Assembly: GCA_049317725.1 (NCBI GenBank)
Contig: JBMOHS010000081.1
Span: forward strand, 1-17,487
Source of the DNA: CAIOZW01 sp049317725
Lineage (GTDB): Bacteria > Acidobacteriota > Blastocatellia > RBC074
Length of the DNA: 17,487 nt
Reading direction: 5' to 3'
The position numbers and the translations under genes were made by a program. Positions 7,191 through 14,292 of the stretch are shown here, in pieces. The notes beneath the pieces are model-generated. The model saw only the letters and a list, made by a program, of their open reading frames with translations. It made no database searches and was not told the DNA's origin. The stretch's first letter is position 1. Every line of letters starts with the position of its first letter.

Positions 7191-9296
7191 ATGCTGATGG
7201 GATGGAAGGCGATTGGGAGAATCGGCGGTCTCTTGGTCCTGATCGTCTGCTGGATCGTCTGGGGATCGGGGAGCAGCGAGGCGCAACGGGGGAGAAGGGA
7301 AGGGCGGGAGGGGCGAGCGCCCGCGGGCCCCCCCCAGACAGGCATCGCCTCCCTCGAGAAGGCCGGGATTCCCCGCTGGCCAATTTGGCCAAATTGGGAG
7401 GATCTCCTGGCGGATCTGCGTCGGCTCGATCGAGCGAGTGAGCGGGTGGCATGGCTCGACCTCGGAAGCTCGACGGAGCGGCGCCCCCTGGTGGCGCTGT
7501 TGATCTCGAGTCCGGAGAACCTCAACCAGCTCGACGAGATCCGTGAGAAGAATGGCCAGATGGGGGATCGCTCCCGGGCCAAGGCGATCGTGGTGGTGAC
7601 GGCAGGGGCCGAGGCTGGCGAGGATCTTCGCGGGGCGTTAGAGCTGGTCGAACGCTTGGTGGCCTCCGATGAGGCCGATGCGGTGCGGATCCGGGACGAG
7701 GTGGTCTTGGTACTGGTCCCCTCGATCAATCCAGACGGGATGGAGAGGCTGGGGCGAACGGGAGTGGCGGACGCAGGTCGGCCCGGGGAGCGAGTTGCCC
7801 TCCACCCCTACCTGGCGGGGCATCTCGCGGAGGACTGGGACCTTCTGACCCAGGTGGAGACAGGGCTGGTTGCCGAGCGCATCTTCGCCTCCTGGCGACC
7901 ACAAGCTTGGTTCGACCTGCGTTCGTGGGGCAAGGAGAGCCGTCCTGCTGAGGGCGAGGCGGCTGCGCGGTATGCGCATGCCCTGGGGATCCACTACCAG
8001 CGTCTGGCGATCGGAACCGCCGAGGGGAAGCAGGGAGGCCCCCTCTGGGCCGTGCTCGATCAATTTGCACGGAATCGGCCGCTGCAAGCTGCTGACAGGA
8101 TAGCTGCGAGTCCCTGGGCCTATCTGCTGCCGGAACCCCCCCTGCCGGACTCGCTGCGGGACGCCATGACCCGCCTTTCCGCTGAGCTGGAGACACTCTC
8201 AGGCAGTGAGGACGAGCAGCACGAGCAGTCGGCGGCACTGGTCCAAGAGGTCGCCCAGGAACCCTCTTCCAGTTCTGAGGTCAGGTACTACTATCGCACC
8301 GAGGGGCTCGACCGGATCCTGGCGCTGCTCAAACGGGGAGGTGTCGAGGTCTTTCGGACAGACCAGCCCTGTACCGTCGAGGGGCGGACCTATCCTGCGG
8401 GGACGCATCTCGTTCCGTTGGGTCAGAGAAATGGCGGGTATGCGGAGCTGCTTCTCGTGGGTGAGTCTACCAGGACAGGAGCGGGGGCTGGCCCGGGGTG
8501 GGTTCCGGCCCTGTTGCAGGTCGAAGTCGTCCCTGTGCCGACGCCCCTCGAGGTAGGTCGGCGGCCTGAGCCGTCCGCGCTCACCCTGCAAGGGCGCGTT
8601 CGCTCGAGCGGGGAGATCAAGGTCGGGCTTTACCACCCTGACGCCCCTTCAGTCGAGGAGGGGTGGACCCGCTGGGTCTTCGATCAGTACCGGTTTGAGT
8701 ACACCAGCCTTTCTGGAGGGGAGTTGCGGGCTGGCAAGTTGCGGATGCGCTTCGACGCGATTCTTCTCCCCAGTTCCGGCTCGTCGTTGGGTGGGCTTGA
8801 GTTGGACCGGGAGGCCTGGGCGGCTCTGGTCGATTTTGTCGAGGCGGGGGGGACGCTCATCGCGTTCGATCGAGCTTCGCACGGTCTGATCGAGCCGCTC
8901 CAGTTGCCGGTGCGATCGATCGAATGGAGTCCTCCGGCAGGCTCCCTCTCGATCGTGCCCGTCGAGGTCGACTTACATGATCCGCTTGCTTTCGGGCTGG
9001 GCCGCGAGGTACCGGTTCCCTGGGCTGGCGGCCCCTCCTTCGAGGTGCTCGATCCGACCCGGGCCCGGGTGATTGCGCGATATTCGACCCTGGGCCATTC
9101 TGTTCCAGCCAGAACTGGGCGGCTAGCCGGTCACGCCGCTCTGGTCGAGGTCTCCCGCGGAGCGGGACGCGTTCTCCTCTTTGGCTTCTCCCCGCTCTAC
9201 AGAGGGGTCAGTCTCGCAACATTTCCCTTCCTCTTCAATGCCATCCTGACCAGTGGGGCGACGTTGAGCCCGGCCCGACCCTCACCTGGAAAATGA
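7191..9296 (+). CDS. Secreted M14-peptidase-like protein, catalytic site lost
   Basis: The 701-residue product has an N-terminal signal sequence (about 5-33). It follows the layout of large zinc carboxypeptidase-like proteins common in Acidobacteriota: an M14 domain, then a long C-terminal region with GWTRWVFDQYRFEYTSLS, VEAGGTLIAFDRAS and GRVLLFGFSPLYRG, resembling a glutamine-amidotransferase-like fold. Landmarks of the M14 core remain, such as VPSINPDG (N180-G183). The zinc-binding HxxE is AEAGE, with Glu141 in the histidine place and Glu144 kept. The second zinc histidine is Arg244 in FDLRSWG. The NR pair of the usual GHDNNRDW motif is replaced in GHLAEDW (about 210-216). The TEAAS-type catalytic glutamate segment is absent. 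A pseudoenzyme, perhaps with a binding or scaffolding role, is inferred. It is convergent with the FAD reductase gene, 10 bases apart. Confidence 0.8.
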   Translation: MLMGWKAIGRIGGLLVLIVCWIVWGSGSSEAQRGRREGREGRAPAGPPQTGIASLEKAGIPRWPIWPNWEDLLADLRRLDRASERVAWLDLGSSTERRPLVALLISSPENLNQLDEIREKNGQMGDRSRAKAIVVVTAGAEAGEDLRGALELVERLVASDEADAVRIRDEVVLVLVPSINPDGMERLGRTGVADAGRPGERVALHPYLAGHLAEDWDLLTQVETGLVAERIFASWRPQAWFDLRSWGKESRPAEGEAAARYAHALGIHYQRLAIGTAEGKQGGPLWAVLDQFARNRPLQAADRIAASPWAYLLPEPPLPDSLRDAMTRLSAELETLSGSEDEQHEQSAALVQEVAQEPSSSSEVRYYYRTEGLDRILALLKRGGVEVFRTDQPCTVEGRTYPAGTHLVPLGQRNGGYAELLLVGESTRTGAGAGPGWVPALLQVEVVPVPTPLEVGRRPEPSALTLQGRVRSSGEIKVGLYHPDAPSVEEGWTRWVFDQYRFEYTSLSGGELRAGKLRMRFDAILLPSSGSSLGGLELDREAWAALVDFVEAGGTLIAFDRASHGLIEPLQLPVRSIEWSPPAGSLSIVPVEVDLHDPLAFGLGREVPVPWAGGPSFEVLDPTRARVIARYSTLGHSVPARTGRLAGHAALVEVSRGAGRVLLFGFSPLYRGVSLATFPFLFNAILTSGATLSPARPSPGK
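7380..7397. repeat. 18-base perfect palindrome inside the M14-like gene
   Basis: CCAATTTGGCCAAATTGG reads identically on both strands. It encodes part of the peptide WPIWPNW (residues 63-69). It is AT-richer than the surrounding coding sequence. Confidence 0.6.
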
Positions 9297-9299
9297 GGG
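9279..9299. terminator. Hairpin spanning the M14-like stop codon
   Basis: CCCTCA (9279-9284) pairs with TGAGGG (9294-9299) over a 9-base loop. The right arm contains the stop codon of the M14-like gene and the hairpin lies at the junction with the convergent reductase gene. No T run is present on either side. Confidence 0.35.
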
Positions 9300-9306
9300 G
9301 GGCAGA

Positions 9307-10488
9307 TCAGGCGGCGTGACGGGGGGGGGAGTGGAGGCGGGTACTGCGTGCGACCATCCGCGCGAGGCTTGGCCGACGTTTCAAGATGCCGACCAAGAGG
9401 TGGCGGACAGCGGGTCGAAAGGCCAGTTGTCGCAGGAAAGAGACCGCCCGGTAGCGTCGATGGAAGAGGAGCAGGTGCTTCGCGCGGTACCCATCGAGAA
9501 TGGTGGCCCGGTCGCTGGTTCCTCTCTGAAAGTGTTCGTCGATCACGTCGCCGGCGAGAAGGCCACTGCTGAAGGCGAGGAGCATTCCACTTCCGGTGAA
9601 GGGGTCGATGAAGGCGCCCGCATCCCCAATGGTGAGGACTCCCGGCGGCGACGGCTGACGTCCGTAGGTGATCGGCCCGGTCCCAAGCCACTCTCCAACA
9701 ACCTCCGCCCCGGAGAGCCGTCTCCGGGCGGCAAGATTGGTGCGCAGCGTCAGGTCGAGAAGACGCTCCCGGTCCCCCTTGGCAGCGAGCAGTGTCCGCT
9801 CCGTCGTCAGGAAGCAGAGGTTGGTGCGTTCCCCCTCGACGTCGGAGAGTCCCCCATATCCATCGTGGAAGAAGAAGAGTTCTCCCTGATCCTCGAGCCC
9901 GGGCAGTCGCCGCAGGTGCACTTTGCACCCAAAGATCCGTGCGCCCTCAAACCGGGAGACGGACTGCTCGGTCTGTTTGTGGAAGACGCCGTTTCGGCCC
10001 GAGGCGTCGACAATCATCGTTGCGCCGAAGGTCTGTCGGACCTGACCTGGGGATTGGCCCTCAATCCAGAGCAAGGGGCCATCCTCTGTCAGAGAGGGAT
10101 GGACGGTCATCTCTTGCCGTACCTCGACCCCGACCTCCCGGGCTCTCTCGAGGAGGATCCAGTCCATGCAGGCCCGGGAGAGCCCCAGCGCGAATGGTCG
10201 CCCCTCTCCGATCCACGCAAGCGGGATGGGAATCCCCTGACCATCTGGAGCGAAGAGCGTGAACTGATGAATGGGTGCTGCACCAGCCTCACACATCCGG
10301 TCGAGCACCCCCAGCCGAGCCAGGATCGGGAGGCATTCCGGGGTGAGAAACTCGCCACACAGCTTCTCTCGCGGAAAACGGCTCTTTTCGAGCAGCAGGA
10401 CCCGACGGCCCGCGGTCGCGAGAACGATGGCGGCGGCACTCCCGGCGGGGCCCGCTCCAATGACGATCACATCATACCTCGAGTTCAT
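9307..10488 (-). CDS. FAD-dependent reductase, geranylgeranyl-reductase type
   Basis: This 393-residue flavoprotein belongs to the large family of FAD-dependent oxidoreductases that includes geranylgeranyl reductases. The Rossmann motif GAGPAGSAAA (11-20) near the N-terminus binds the FAD dinucleotide, and EKSRFPREKLCGE follows as the usual conserved stretch after beta2. A DASGRNG motif (161-167) matches the family DG/DxSG pattern. The second FAD-contact motif is GDAGAFIDPFTGSGM (about 288-302). The substrate cannot be read from the sequence; reduction or oxidation of an isoprenoid or polyketide-like compound is typical of relatives. The start is supported by AAGGAG 6 bases upstream. The gene lies 43 bases downstream of the membrane-protein gene and is probably cotranscribed with it. 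A run of nine C (coding strand) sits five codons before the stop. Confidence 0.88.
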   Translation of the reverse strand: MNSRYDVIVIGAGPAGSAAAIVLATAGRRVLLLEKSRFPREKLCGEFLTPECLPILARLGVLDRMCEAGAAPIHQFTLFAPDGQGIPIPLAWIGEGRPFALGLSRACMDWILLERAREVGVEVRQEMTVHPSLTEDGPLLWIEGQSPGQVRQTFGATMIVDASGRNGVFHKQTEQSVSRFEGARIFGCKVHLRRLPGLEDQGELFFFHDGYGGLSDVEGERTNLCFLTTERTLLAAKGDRERLLDLTLRTNLAARRRLSGAEVVGEWLGTGPITYGRQPSPPGVLTIGDAGAFIDPFTGSGMLLAFSSGLLAGDVIDEHFQRGTSDRATILDGYRAKHLLLFHRRYRAVSFLRQLAFRPAVRHLLVGILKRRPSLARMVARSTRLHSPPRHAA

Positions 10489-10531
10489 TCTTCTCCTTCC
10501 GATAGCCCTTCTGTTTTCTGGAAGGGGAGGC

Positions 10532-11122
10532 TCAGCTCTCGATCACCTCGCCCCCGATTTCGCGAGCCAGCGCGGCGACTCTTTCCCTCAAGGAGTTTGG
10601 AATTCTGACGGCAAGGAGGACGGGCTGAGACGGACTGGGGGGAATGGTGGCCTCAAGAGGTTGGGCACCGTCCGTCCTCCACTCGCCTGAGAGCGTCCGC
10701 CGCCGGATCCGCTGAACGAGGAGGCTGGTGGCCAGGCCACCGAAAAAGGCCGTGACGACAACGATCAGTCCGAAGATGAGGTCTCTTCCAGGAGCGTCTG
10801 GCGGAGTTCGCCGAGGAAGCAACCACCCGAGCAGGCAGAGCAGGGCGAGACCCGCGATCCCTGCCCCCCACCACCCTGCTTGCAACAGACGATTCCCGGC
10901 CTCGTTCTTTGAGGGAGTTGCCGGAAGCGGGGAGAGGACCCGTTCTCCGGTCTGTCCAGGGAGTGAGGGAGATCTGGGTTCTCCCTCTTCCAGTCGGATG
11001 ACGGAGGCTTGCCAGGGGGCATTGGGCGCGAGATCCTGCAATCGTTCGAGAAAGGTCTCGGCCTCGTCGTCCGCGCAGTACCGGGTGAGCTGCCAATGAT
11101 GTTCGGTTGCTTCGCTGGTCAT
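10532..11122 (-). CDS. Two-helix membrane protein of unknown function
   Basis: I do not recognise a named family. The 196-residue product has a soluble N-terminal part (about 1-78), two transmembrane helices (about 82-103 and 114-137) joined by a short loop with RRTPPDAPGRD, and a soluble C-terminal part (about 140-196). The N-terminal stretch HHWQLTRYCADDEAETFLERLQDLAP and the C-terminal stretch PVLLAVRIPNSLRERVAALAREIGGEVIE each look like a beta-alpha-beta unit, so both soluble ends may form small ferredoxin-like folds on the same side of the membrane. The start has GAGGG about 8 bases upstream. It is the first gene of the minus-strand pair with the FAD reductase. Its 5' region faces the promoter at 11175. 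Confidence 0.75.
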   Translation of the reverse strand: MTSEATEHHWQLTRYCADDEAETFLERLQDLAPNAPWQASVIRLEEGEPRSPSLPGQTGERVLSPLPATPSKNEAGNRLLQAGWWGAGIAGLALLCLLGWLLPRRTPPDAPGRDLIFGLIVVVTAFFGGLATSLLVQRIRRRTLSGEWRTDGAQPLEATIPPSPSQPVLLAVRIPNSLRERVAALAREIGGEVIES

Positions 11123-11174
11123 TGCGGCGACCCTCAGTGTCTTGCTCCTCCCACGTTTTCTGTAGGCGGTTGTT

Positions 11175-11183
11175 TGCTATAGT
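11175..11183 (+). promoter_or_regulatory. Extended -10 promoter
   Basis: TGCTATAGT has TG, one base, then TATAGT (5 of 6 match to TATAAT). No clear -35 is seen at the usual distance, which extended -10 promoters tolerate. Transcription would begin near 11190, just before the AGGAGG at 11201. The CTATAG core is itself a palindrome, so the same bases could help the divergent membrane-protein gene. Confidence 0.45.
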
Positions 11184-11211
11184 TGCGCTTGTCTCTTCCG
11201 AGGAGGCTACT

Positions 11212-11346
11212 GTGAACCCCTTTGGGAAGTCAACTCGCCACTTTCGATCGAAGTGGGCTCGGCATCGCAAGGCACTGCCCGAATCACGATCGAATCACGA
11301 CCGGATCACGAGTGGAACGGTCGGATCTCTTCCGGAGGCGGACTGA
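11212..11346 (+). CDS. Possible small basic protein, 44 residues
   Basis: A GTG at 11212 follows a perfect AGGAGG (11201-11206) at 5 bases, itself just downstream of an extended -10 promoter. The 44-codon frame starts MNPFGKSTRHFRSKWARHRK, is rich in Arg, Lys and His in its first half, and ends at TGA 11344-11346. No family is recognised. Against it: a tandem 11-base repeat at 11281-11313 crosses the frame out of phase, which is unusual in coding DNA, and the region could simply be the leader of the next gene. If real, it would be cotranscribed with the exported protein that starts 78 bases later, and it could act as a leader peptide or an RNA- or DNA-binding small protein. That role is inference only. 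Confidence 0.4.
   Translation: MNPFGKSTRHFRSKWARHRKALPESRSNHDRITSGTVGSLPEAD
11281..11313 (+). repeat. Three tandem 11-base repeats
   Basis: GAATCACGATC, GAATCACGACC and GGATCACGAGT follow directly, sharing the core ATCACGA. The 11-base period, close to one helical turn, is compatible with a protein-binding site on one face of the DNA. Confidence 0.6.
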
Positions 11347-11411
11347 CCAAGAGGCGAGCTGAAAAGCCAGAGAATGGGAAACGGAAAGAATCAGATCAAG
11401 GCGGAGAGCCT

Positions 11412-11419
11412 GGGGAGGA
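11412..11419 (+). promoter_or_regulatory. Ribosome binding site of the exported protein gene
   Basis: GGGGAGGA ends 5 bases before the GTG at 11425. The same spacing occurs before the deformylase and M14-like starts. The in-frame ATG at 11374 has only weak purine-rich sequence before it. Confidence 0.6.
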
Positions 11420-11424
11420 ATGAA

Positions 11425-12531
11425 GTGGATCATCGACGAAGACTGGTGCGAGGAGTCGGGGTGGCTCTTGTCATGGGAGCGATGGCCTTGGGAGCGCACA
11501 CGATCCCGGGGATTGGCTCGTACATCGTGCTGGCCACGCAGGAAACGCCGCCGCAAGCCGCTGCGCCTCCCGTGGGTTTGACGCCCGCCCAGGAGCGGCT
11601 GCTGTCGTTGGCACCGGCGGCGGATCTGCTGGCCCTGGTCGATCTCCGGCGCGTCTTTGGGGAGACCCTCCCTCTCTTGGGGGAGCGCAAGATCGGAGGG
11701 CTCGATACCATCGCCGGCTCGTTGGGGGCGATCACCTTGGCCACGGGGGTCGCCCCCGCCAATGCCCGGGAGGGGGTTCTTGCTCTCTCTTTGCAGGGGC
11801 TCCAGGCGGGCGGGCTTCTTCTGGTGGGTGGGATCGACCTCGACTTGGCGAAACTGGAACCGCTGCTCCGCGCCAATCAGATGACTTTCCGCCGTGAGAC
11901 CCGTGGTGGATTCGACCTTCTCACCCTCCAGACGCCCGTGGCGCCCGTCACGCTGGGGCCGCTCGTCCTCTCGACCGAGGAGTTGACGGTTGCTCCTCTT
12001 GGCGATCAACGACTGGCGATTGGCAATCTACCCGCCGTCGTCGCTCTCGTGGAAGGGATGAGCAAGGCTGCCCTGGCGACTGCTGCCACTCCGGACAGTC
12101 CGCTTCTTGGCGCGCTGCGCCAGACACGCGCGGCGGCGTTGATTCGCTTCGGGGTGCGATTGCCAGAGGGGCTCCGGGAGGAGATCGCGACCCAGGGGGA
12201 CCTCTTCCGTTCCCTCTCGAAAGTAGAGACGATCCGGGGGGAGATCGATCTGGCCCGCTCGCTCGAGCTGACGTTGGAGGCCCGCTTCCCGACGCCAGAT
12301 CCAAAGGAGGCTGCAGAACTCAATCTGGGCTTGAAGGGATTGCTCAATCTGGCCCGCGCTCTCTTTGGTTCTGTGGGGGAGCCAGCCGCCGCCGGCCGGA
12401 CGTCCCTCAATCAGGTTCTGGACCAGATCCGTTTCGCGGTACAGGGCAGCGAAGTCTCTCTTCGGCTGGCTCTTCCCGCAGCTTTCCTGGAGGGGATGAG
12501 TCGTCCAGCTCCCGCCGCTTCCCGCTCGTGA
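11425..12531 (+). CDS. Exported protein of unknown function
   Basis: The 368-residue product (GTG start) begins MDHRRRLVRGVGVALVMGAM, a short basic region followed by a hydrophobic segment, so it should be exported or membrane-anchored. A proline-alanine-rich linker (about 41-50) leads to a mature domain with LAPAADLLALVDLRRVFGETLP and LDTIAGSLGAITLATGV. These phrases resemble a group of acidobacterial hypothetical exported proteins in which an aspartate-containing VDxRR segment follows a P/S-A-D motif; this likeness is from memory and no function is known for the group. The remainder alternates beta strands and Leu/Ala/Gly-rich helices with almost no cysteine or histidine, so a metal enzyme is unlikely. 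An earlier start, ATG 11374, would add 17 residues. The gene is convergent with the first PQQ-propeller gene, 33 bases apart. Confidence 0.75.
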   Translation: MDHRRRLVRGVGVALVMGAMALGAHTIPGIGSYIVLATQETPPQAAAPPVGLTPAQERLLSLAPAADLLALVDLRRVFGETLPLLGERKIGGLDTIAGSLGAITLATGVAPANAREGVLALSLQGLQAGGLLLVGGIDLDLAKLEPLLRANQMTFRRETRGGFDLLTLQTPVAPVTLGPLVLSTEELTVAPLGDQRLAIGNLPAVVALVEGMSKAALATAATPDSPLLGALRQTRAAALIRFGVRLPEGLREEIATQGDLFRSLSKVETIRGEIDLARSLELTLEARFPTPDPKEAAELNLGLKGLLNLARALFGSVGEPAAAGRTSLNQVLDQIRFAVQGSEVSLRLALPAAFLEGMSRPAPAASRS

Positions 12532-12532
12532 C

Positions 12533-12560
12533 CCGGACGGCCCCCCCTCCGATCGTCTGG
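12533..12560. terminator. Hairpin in the convergent gap
   Basis: CCGGACG (12533-12539) pairs with CGTCTGG (12554-12560), including one G-T wobble, over a 14-base C-rich loop. It sits almost exactly in the 33 bases between two converging stop codons, so it could serve both transcripts. No T run follows in either direction. Confidence 0.4.
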
Positions 12561-12564
12561 AAGG

Positions 12565-14001
12565 TCAGCCGCCTTTGGCCCCTTTGGCGGGAGCGGCCGC
12601 CTCGATACAGTAGAGATGCTTTTCGCTCCGCAGGTAGAGTCGACGGTTGGCGATCGCCAGCGAGGTCCGGGTGGGCTCCCCGATGGGGTTGGTGGCGAGG
12701 ACCTCGTGTTTCGGGCCCGCCTTGATGACGAAGGTGTCGCCGTCATCGCTGGTGAGGAGGATCTTGCCGTCGAAGGCGACTGGGGAGGCACCGTAGAACT
12801 TGGTGGCGATCGGGACGCGTCCCCCCTCGTAGACGACAGCGCCGGTCTTGGCGTCGAGGCAGGTCATGATGCCCGCATCGCTGATCAGGTAGACGTGACC
12901 CTGGTAGAGGATCGGAGAGGGAACGTAGGCTGTCCCCTTCTGGTAACGCCAGACGATGCGATCGGTACCATCCAGATTGCCTTGGCCGCCTGGGCGGACC
13001 GCGATCATGACCTTTGAGGGGAAGCCAGAGGAGAAGATGACCAGCCCCTCTCCGACGAGCGGGGTGGCGATGGCGTGGCTTTTGAGTCCGGTGGTGCGCC
13101 AGTACTCCTCCCCGGTCGAAGGGTTATAGGCGATCAGCCACTCGTTTCCACTGGTCACCAGTTCGGTTCGCGTGGCGGTTCGCACCAGCACCGGCGTCGA
13201 CCAACTGCTCTGGACGGGACGGGCCTTGCGCCAGACCTCACGACCCGTCTTCTTGTCGAGCGCAAGAATGAACGAGAGGCTGCCATCGAACTCCTGGTCC
13301 GCTTGGAGGATCAAGAGGTTGTCGTGGAGGACGGGCGAGGTTCCGACCCCCATCCCGACTGTGCCGATCGGGCCGATCGAGCGCTTCCAGATGAGTCGGC
13401 CCTTGAAGTCGTAGCAGTAGACTCCCTCCGACCCAAAGTAGGTGTAGACGTAGGTTCCGTCGGTGATGGGGCTGGGGGCGGCGTAGTTCCCGCGCTTGTG
13501 GCGATAGTCGTAGACGGTCCCCTCATAAGAGGTTCGTTCCCAGAGCAGTGCCCCGGTGGTGGCATCAAGACAGAGGGTCTTGAAGAGGTGGAGTTTGTCC
13601 GCGCCATACCATTCCGGATGGACGAACTCCTGCCCGCCGAGGACCCGTTTGGGCGGTGCGTGCCCCTCTGGGGCCGACCCGCTTTCGACATCCGCGGTGA
13701 GGAAGACGAAGTTACCCCAGATCACCGGCTGCGAGAACCCGGTTCCAGGGAGCAGGGTCTTCCAGCGGATGTTGCGGGTCTCGTCCCAGGTGGTCGGCAG
13801 TTCCCGTTCGGAGGAGACGCCCTGGCTCTCCGGGCCCCGCCACTGGGGCCAGTTGCTCTCTTTGCCCAAGAGGGCCCCCTCGACTGTCTCGACCCGTCCA
13901 AACAGCCCCGTCGCGACCCAGGTCCCCAAGAGGATTCCGAGAAGGACCGCCCACCGGGTCTGCGGTCCGAACTCCTTTCCAACTCTCGCTCTGCTGCGCA
14001 T
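12565..14001 (-). CDS. PQQ-like beta-propeller protein
   Basis: This 478-residue protein has an N-terminal signal sequence or anchor (about 16-42), followed at 51 by WPQWRGPESQGVS, the usual entry to this family of secreted PQQ-type propellers. Blade-closing phrases recur: CLDATTGALLWE (144-155), DFKGRLIWK (198-206), ALDKKTGREVWR (247-258), AYNPSTGEEYWR (291-302) and CLDAKTGAVVYEG (381-393). The propeller fills the whole mature protein. I see no haem-binding CxxCH and no added catalytic domain, so BamB-like scaffolding or ligand binding outside the cytoplasm is as likely as a true quinoprotein dehydrogenase. The start has GAGG about 8 bases upstream. Transcription probably starts near 14113 from the promoter in the divergent region, giving a leader of roughly 110 bases. 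Confidence 0.9.
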   Translation of the reverse strand: MRSRARVGKEFGPQTRWAVLLGILLGTWVATGLFGRVETVEGALLGKESNWPQWRGPESQGVSSERELPTTWDETRNIRWKTLLPGTGFSQPVIWGNFVFLTADVESGSAPEGHAPPKRVLGGQEFVHPEWYGADKLHLFKTLCLDATTGALLWERTSYEGTVYDYRHKRGNYAAPSPITDGTYVYTYFGSEGVYCYDFKGRLIWKRSIGPIGTVGMGVGTSPVLHDNLLILQADQEFDGSLSFILALDKKTGREVWRKARPVQSSWSTPVLVRTATRTELVTSGNEWLIAYNPSTGEEYWRTTGLKSHAIATPLVGEGLVIFSSGFPSKVMIAVRPGGQGNLDGTDRIVWRYQKGTAYVPSPILYQGHVYLISDAGIMTCLDAKTGAVVYEGGRVPIATKFYGASPVAFDGKILLTSDDGDTFVIKAGPKHEVLATNPIGEPTRTSLAIANRRLYLRSEKHLYCIEAAAPAKGAKGG

Positions 14002-14119
14002 CCGTTTCGCCTCGCTTTCTCACTACGTTGGTTATCTGATGATCCGGCCGGAATCGGCCGTCTCCTCTTCCGGCTGGACCGCTCCAGACGGTGCCACCTT
14101 GAACTGCCTCCGCCGGGAC

Positions 14120-14148
14120 ATTATAGTTTGGACTGACCAATTTGACAG
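14120..14148 (-). promoter_or_regulatory. Sigma70-type promoter of the minus-strand propeller gene
   Basis: On the minus strand a perfect TATAAT (14125-14120) lies 17 bases after CTGTCA (14148-14143), which matches TTGACA at 4 of 6 positions. This is the best promoter in the window. Its -35 overlaps a perfect TTGACA on the opposite strand. Confidence 0.6.
14142..14147 (+). promoter_or_regulatory. Perfect TTGACA, possible -35 toward the second propeller gene
   Basis: TTGACA on the + strand faces the gene at 14293. The downstream -10 is poor: TCGAGT at 16 bases or TAAATT at 21 bases. A + strand promoter is possible but weak or activator-dependent. Confidence 0.3.
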
Positions 14149-14292
14149 GAAGTGGAGAAAGGCTCGAGTAAATTTCGGCGCAACCGGCCCTGGCGACGGA
14201 GAGTCCTTTCCCCATGGCACAGACAGAACGGGAGATTCGGCTCTGTTCGACTCCCCCGAGCGCAACGCAACCAGACCGAGAGGACAAATCGG

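Noticed and set aside
5606..7729. 707-codon open frame on the minus strand
   Set aside because: It runs antisense through the response regulator and part of the M14-like gene. The product is low-complexity Ser/Arg/Pro-rich without domains.
9316..10608. 430-codon open frame on the + strand
   Set aside because: It is antisense to the FAD reductase, whose FAD-binding motifs are plain.
11374..11424. Upstream ATG for the exported protein
   Set aside because: Its preceding bases are a weak ribosome site, while GGGGAGGA lies at 5 bases before GTG 11425. Not excluded, only less likely.
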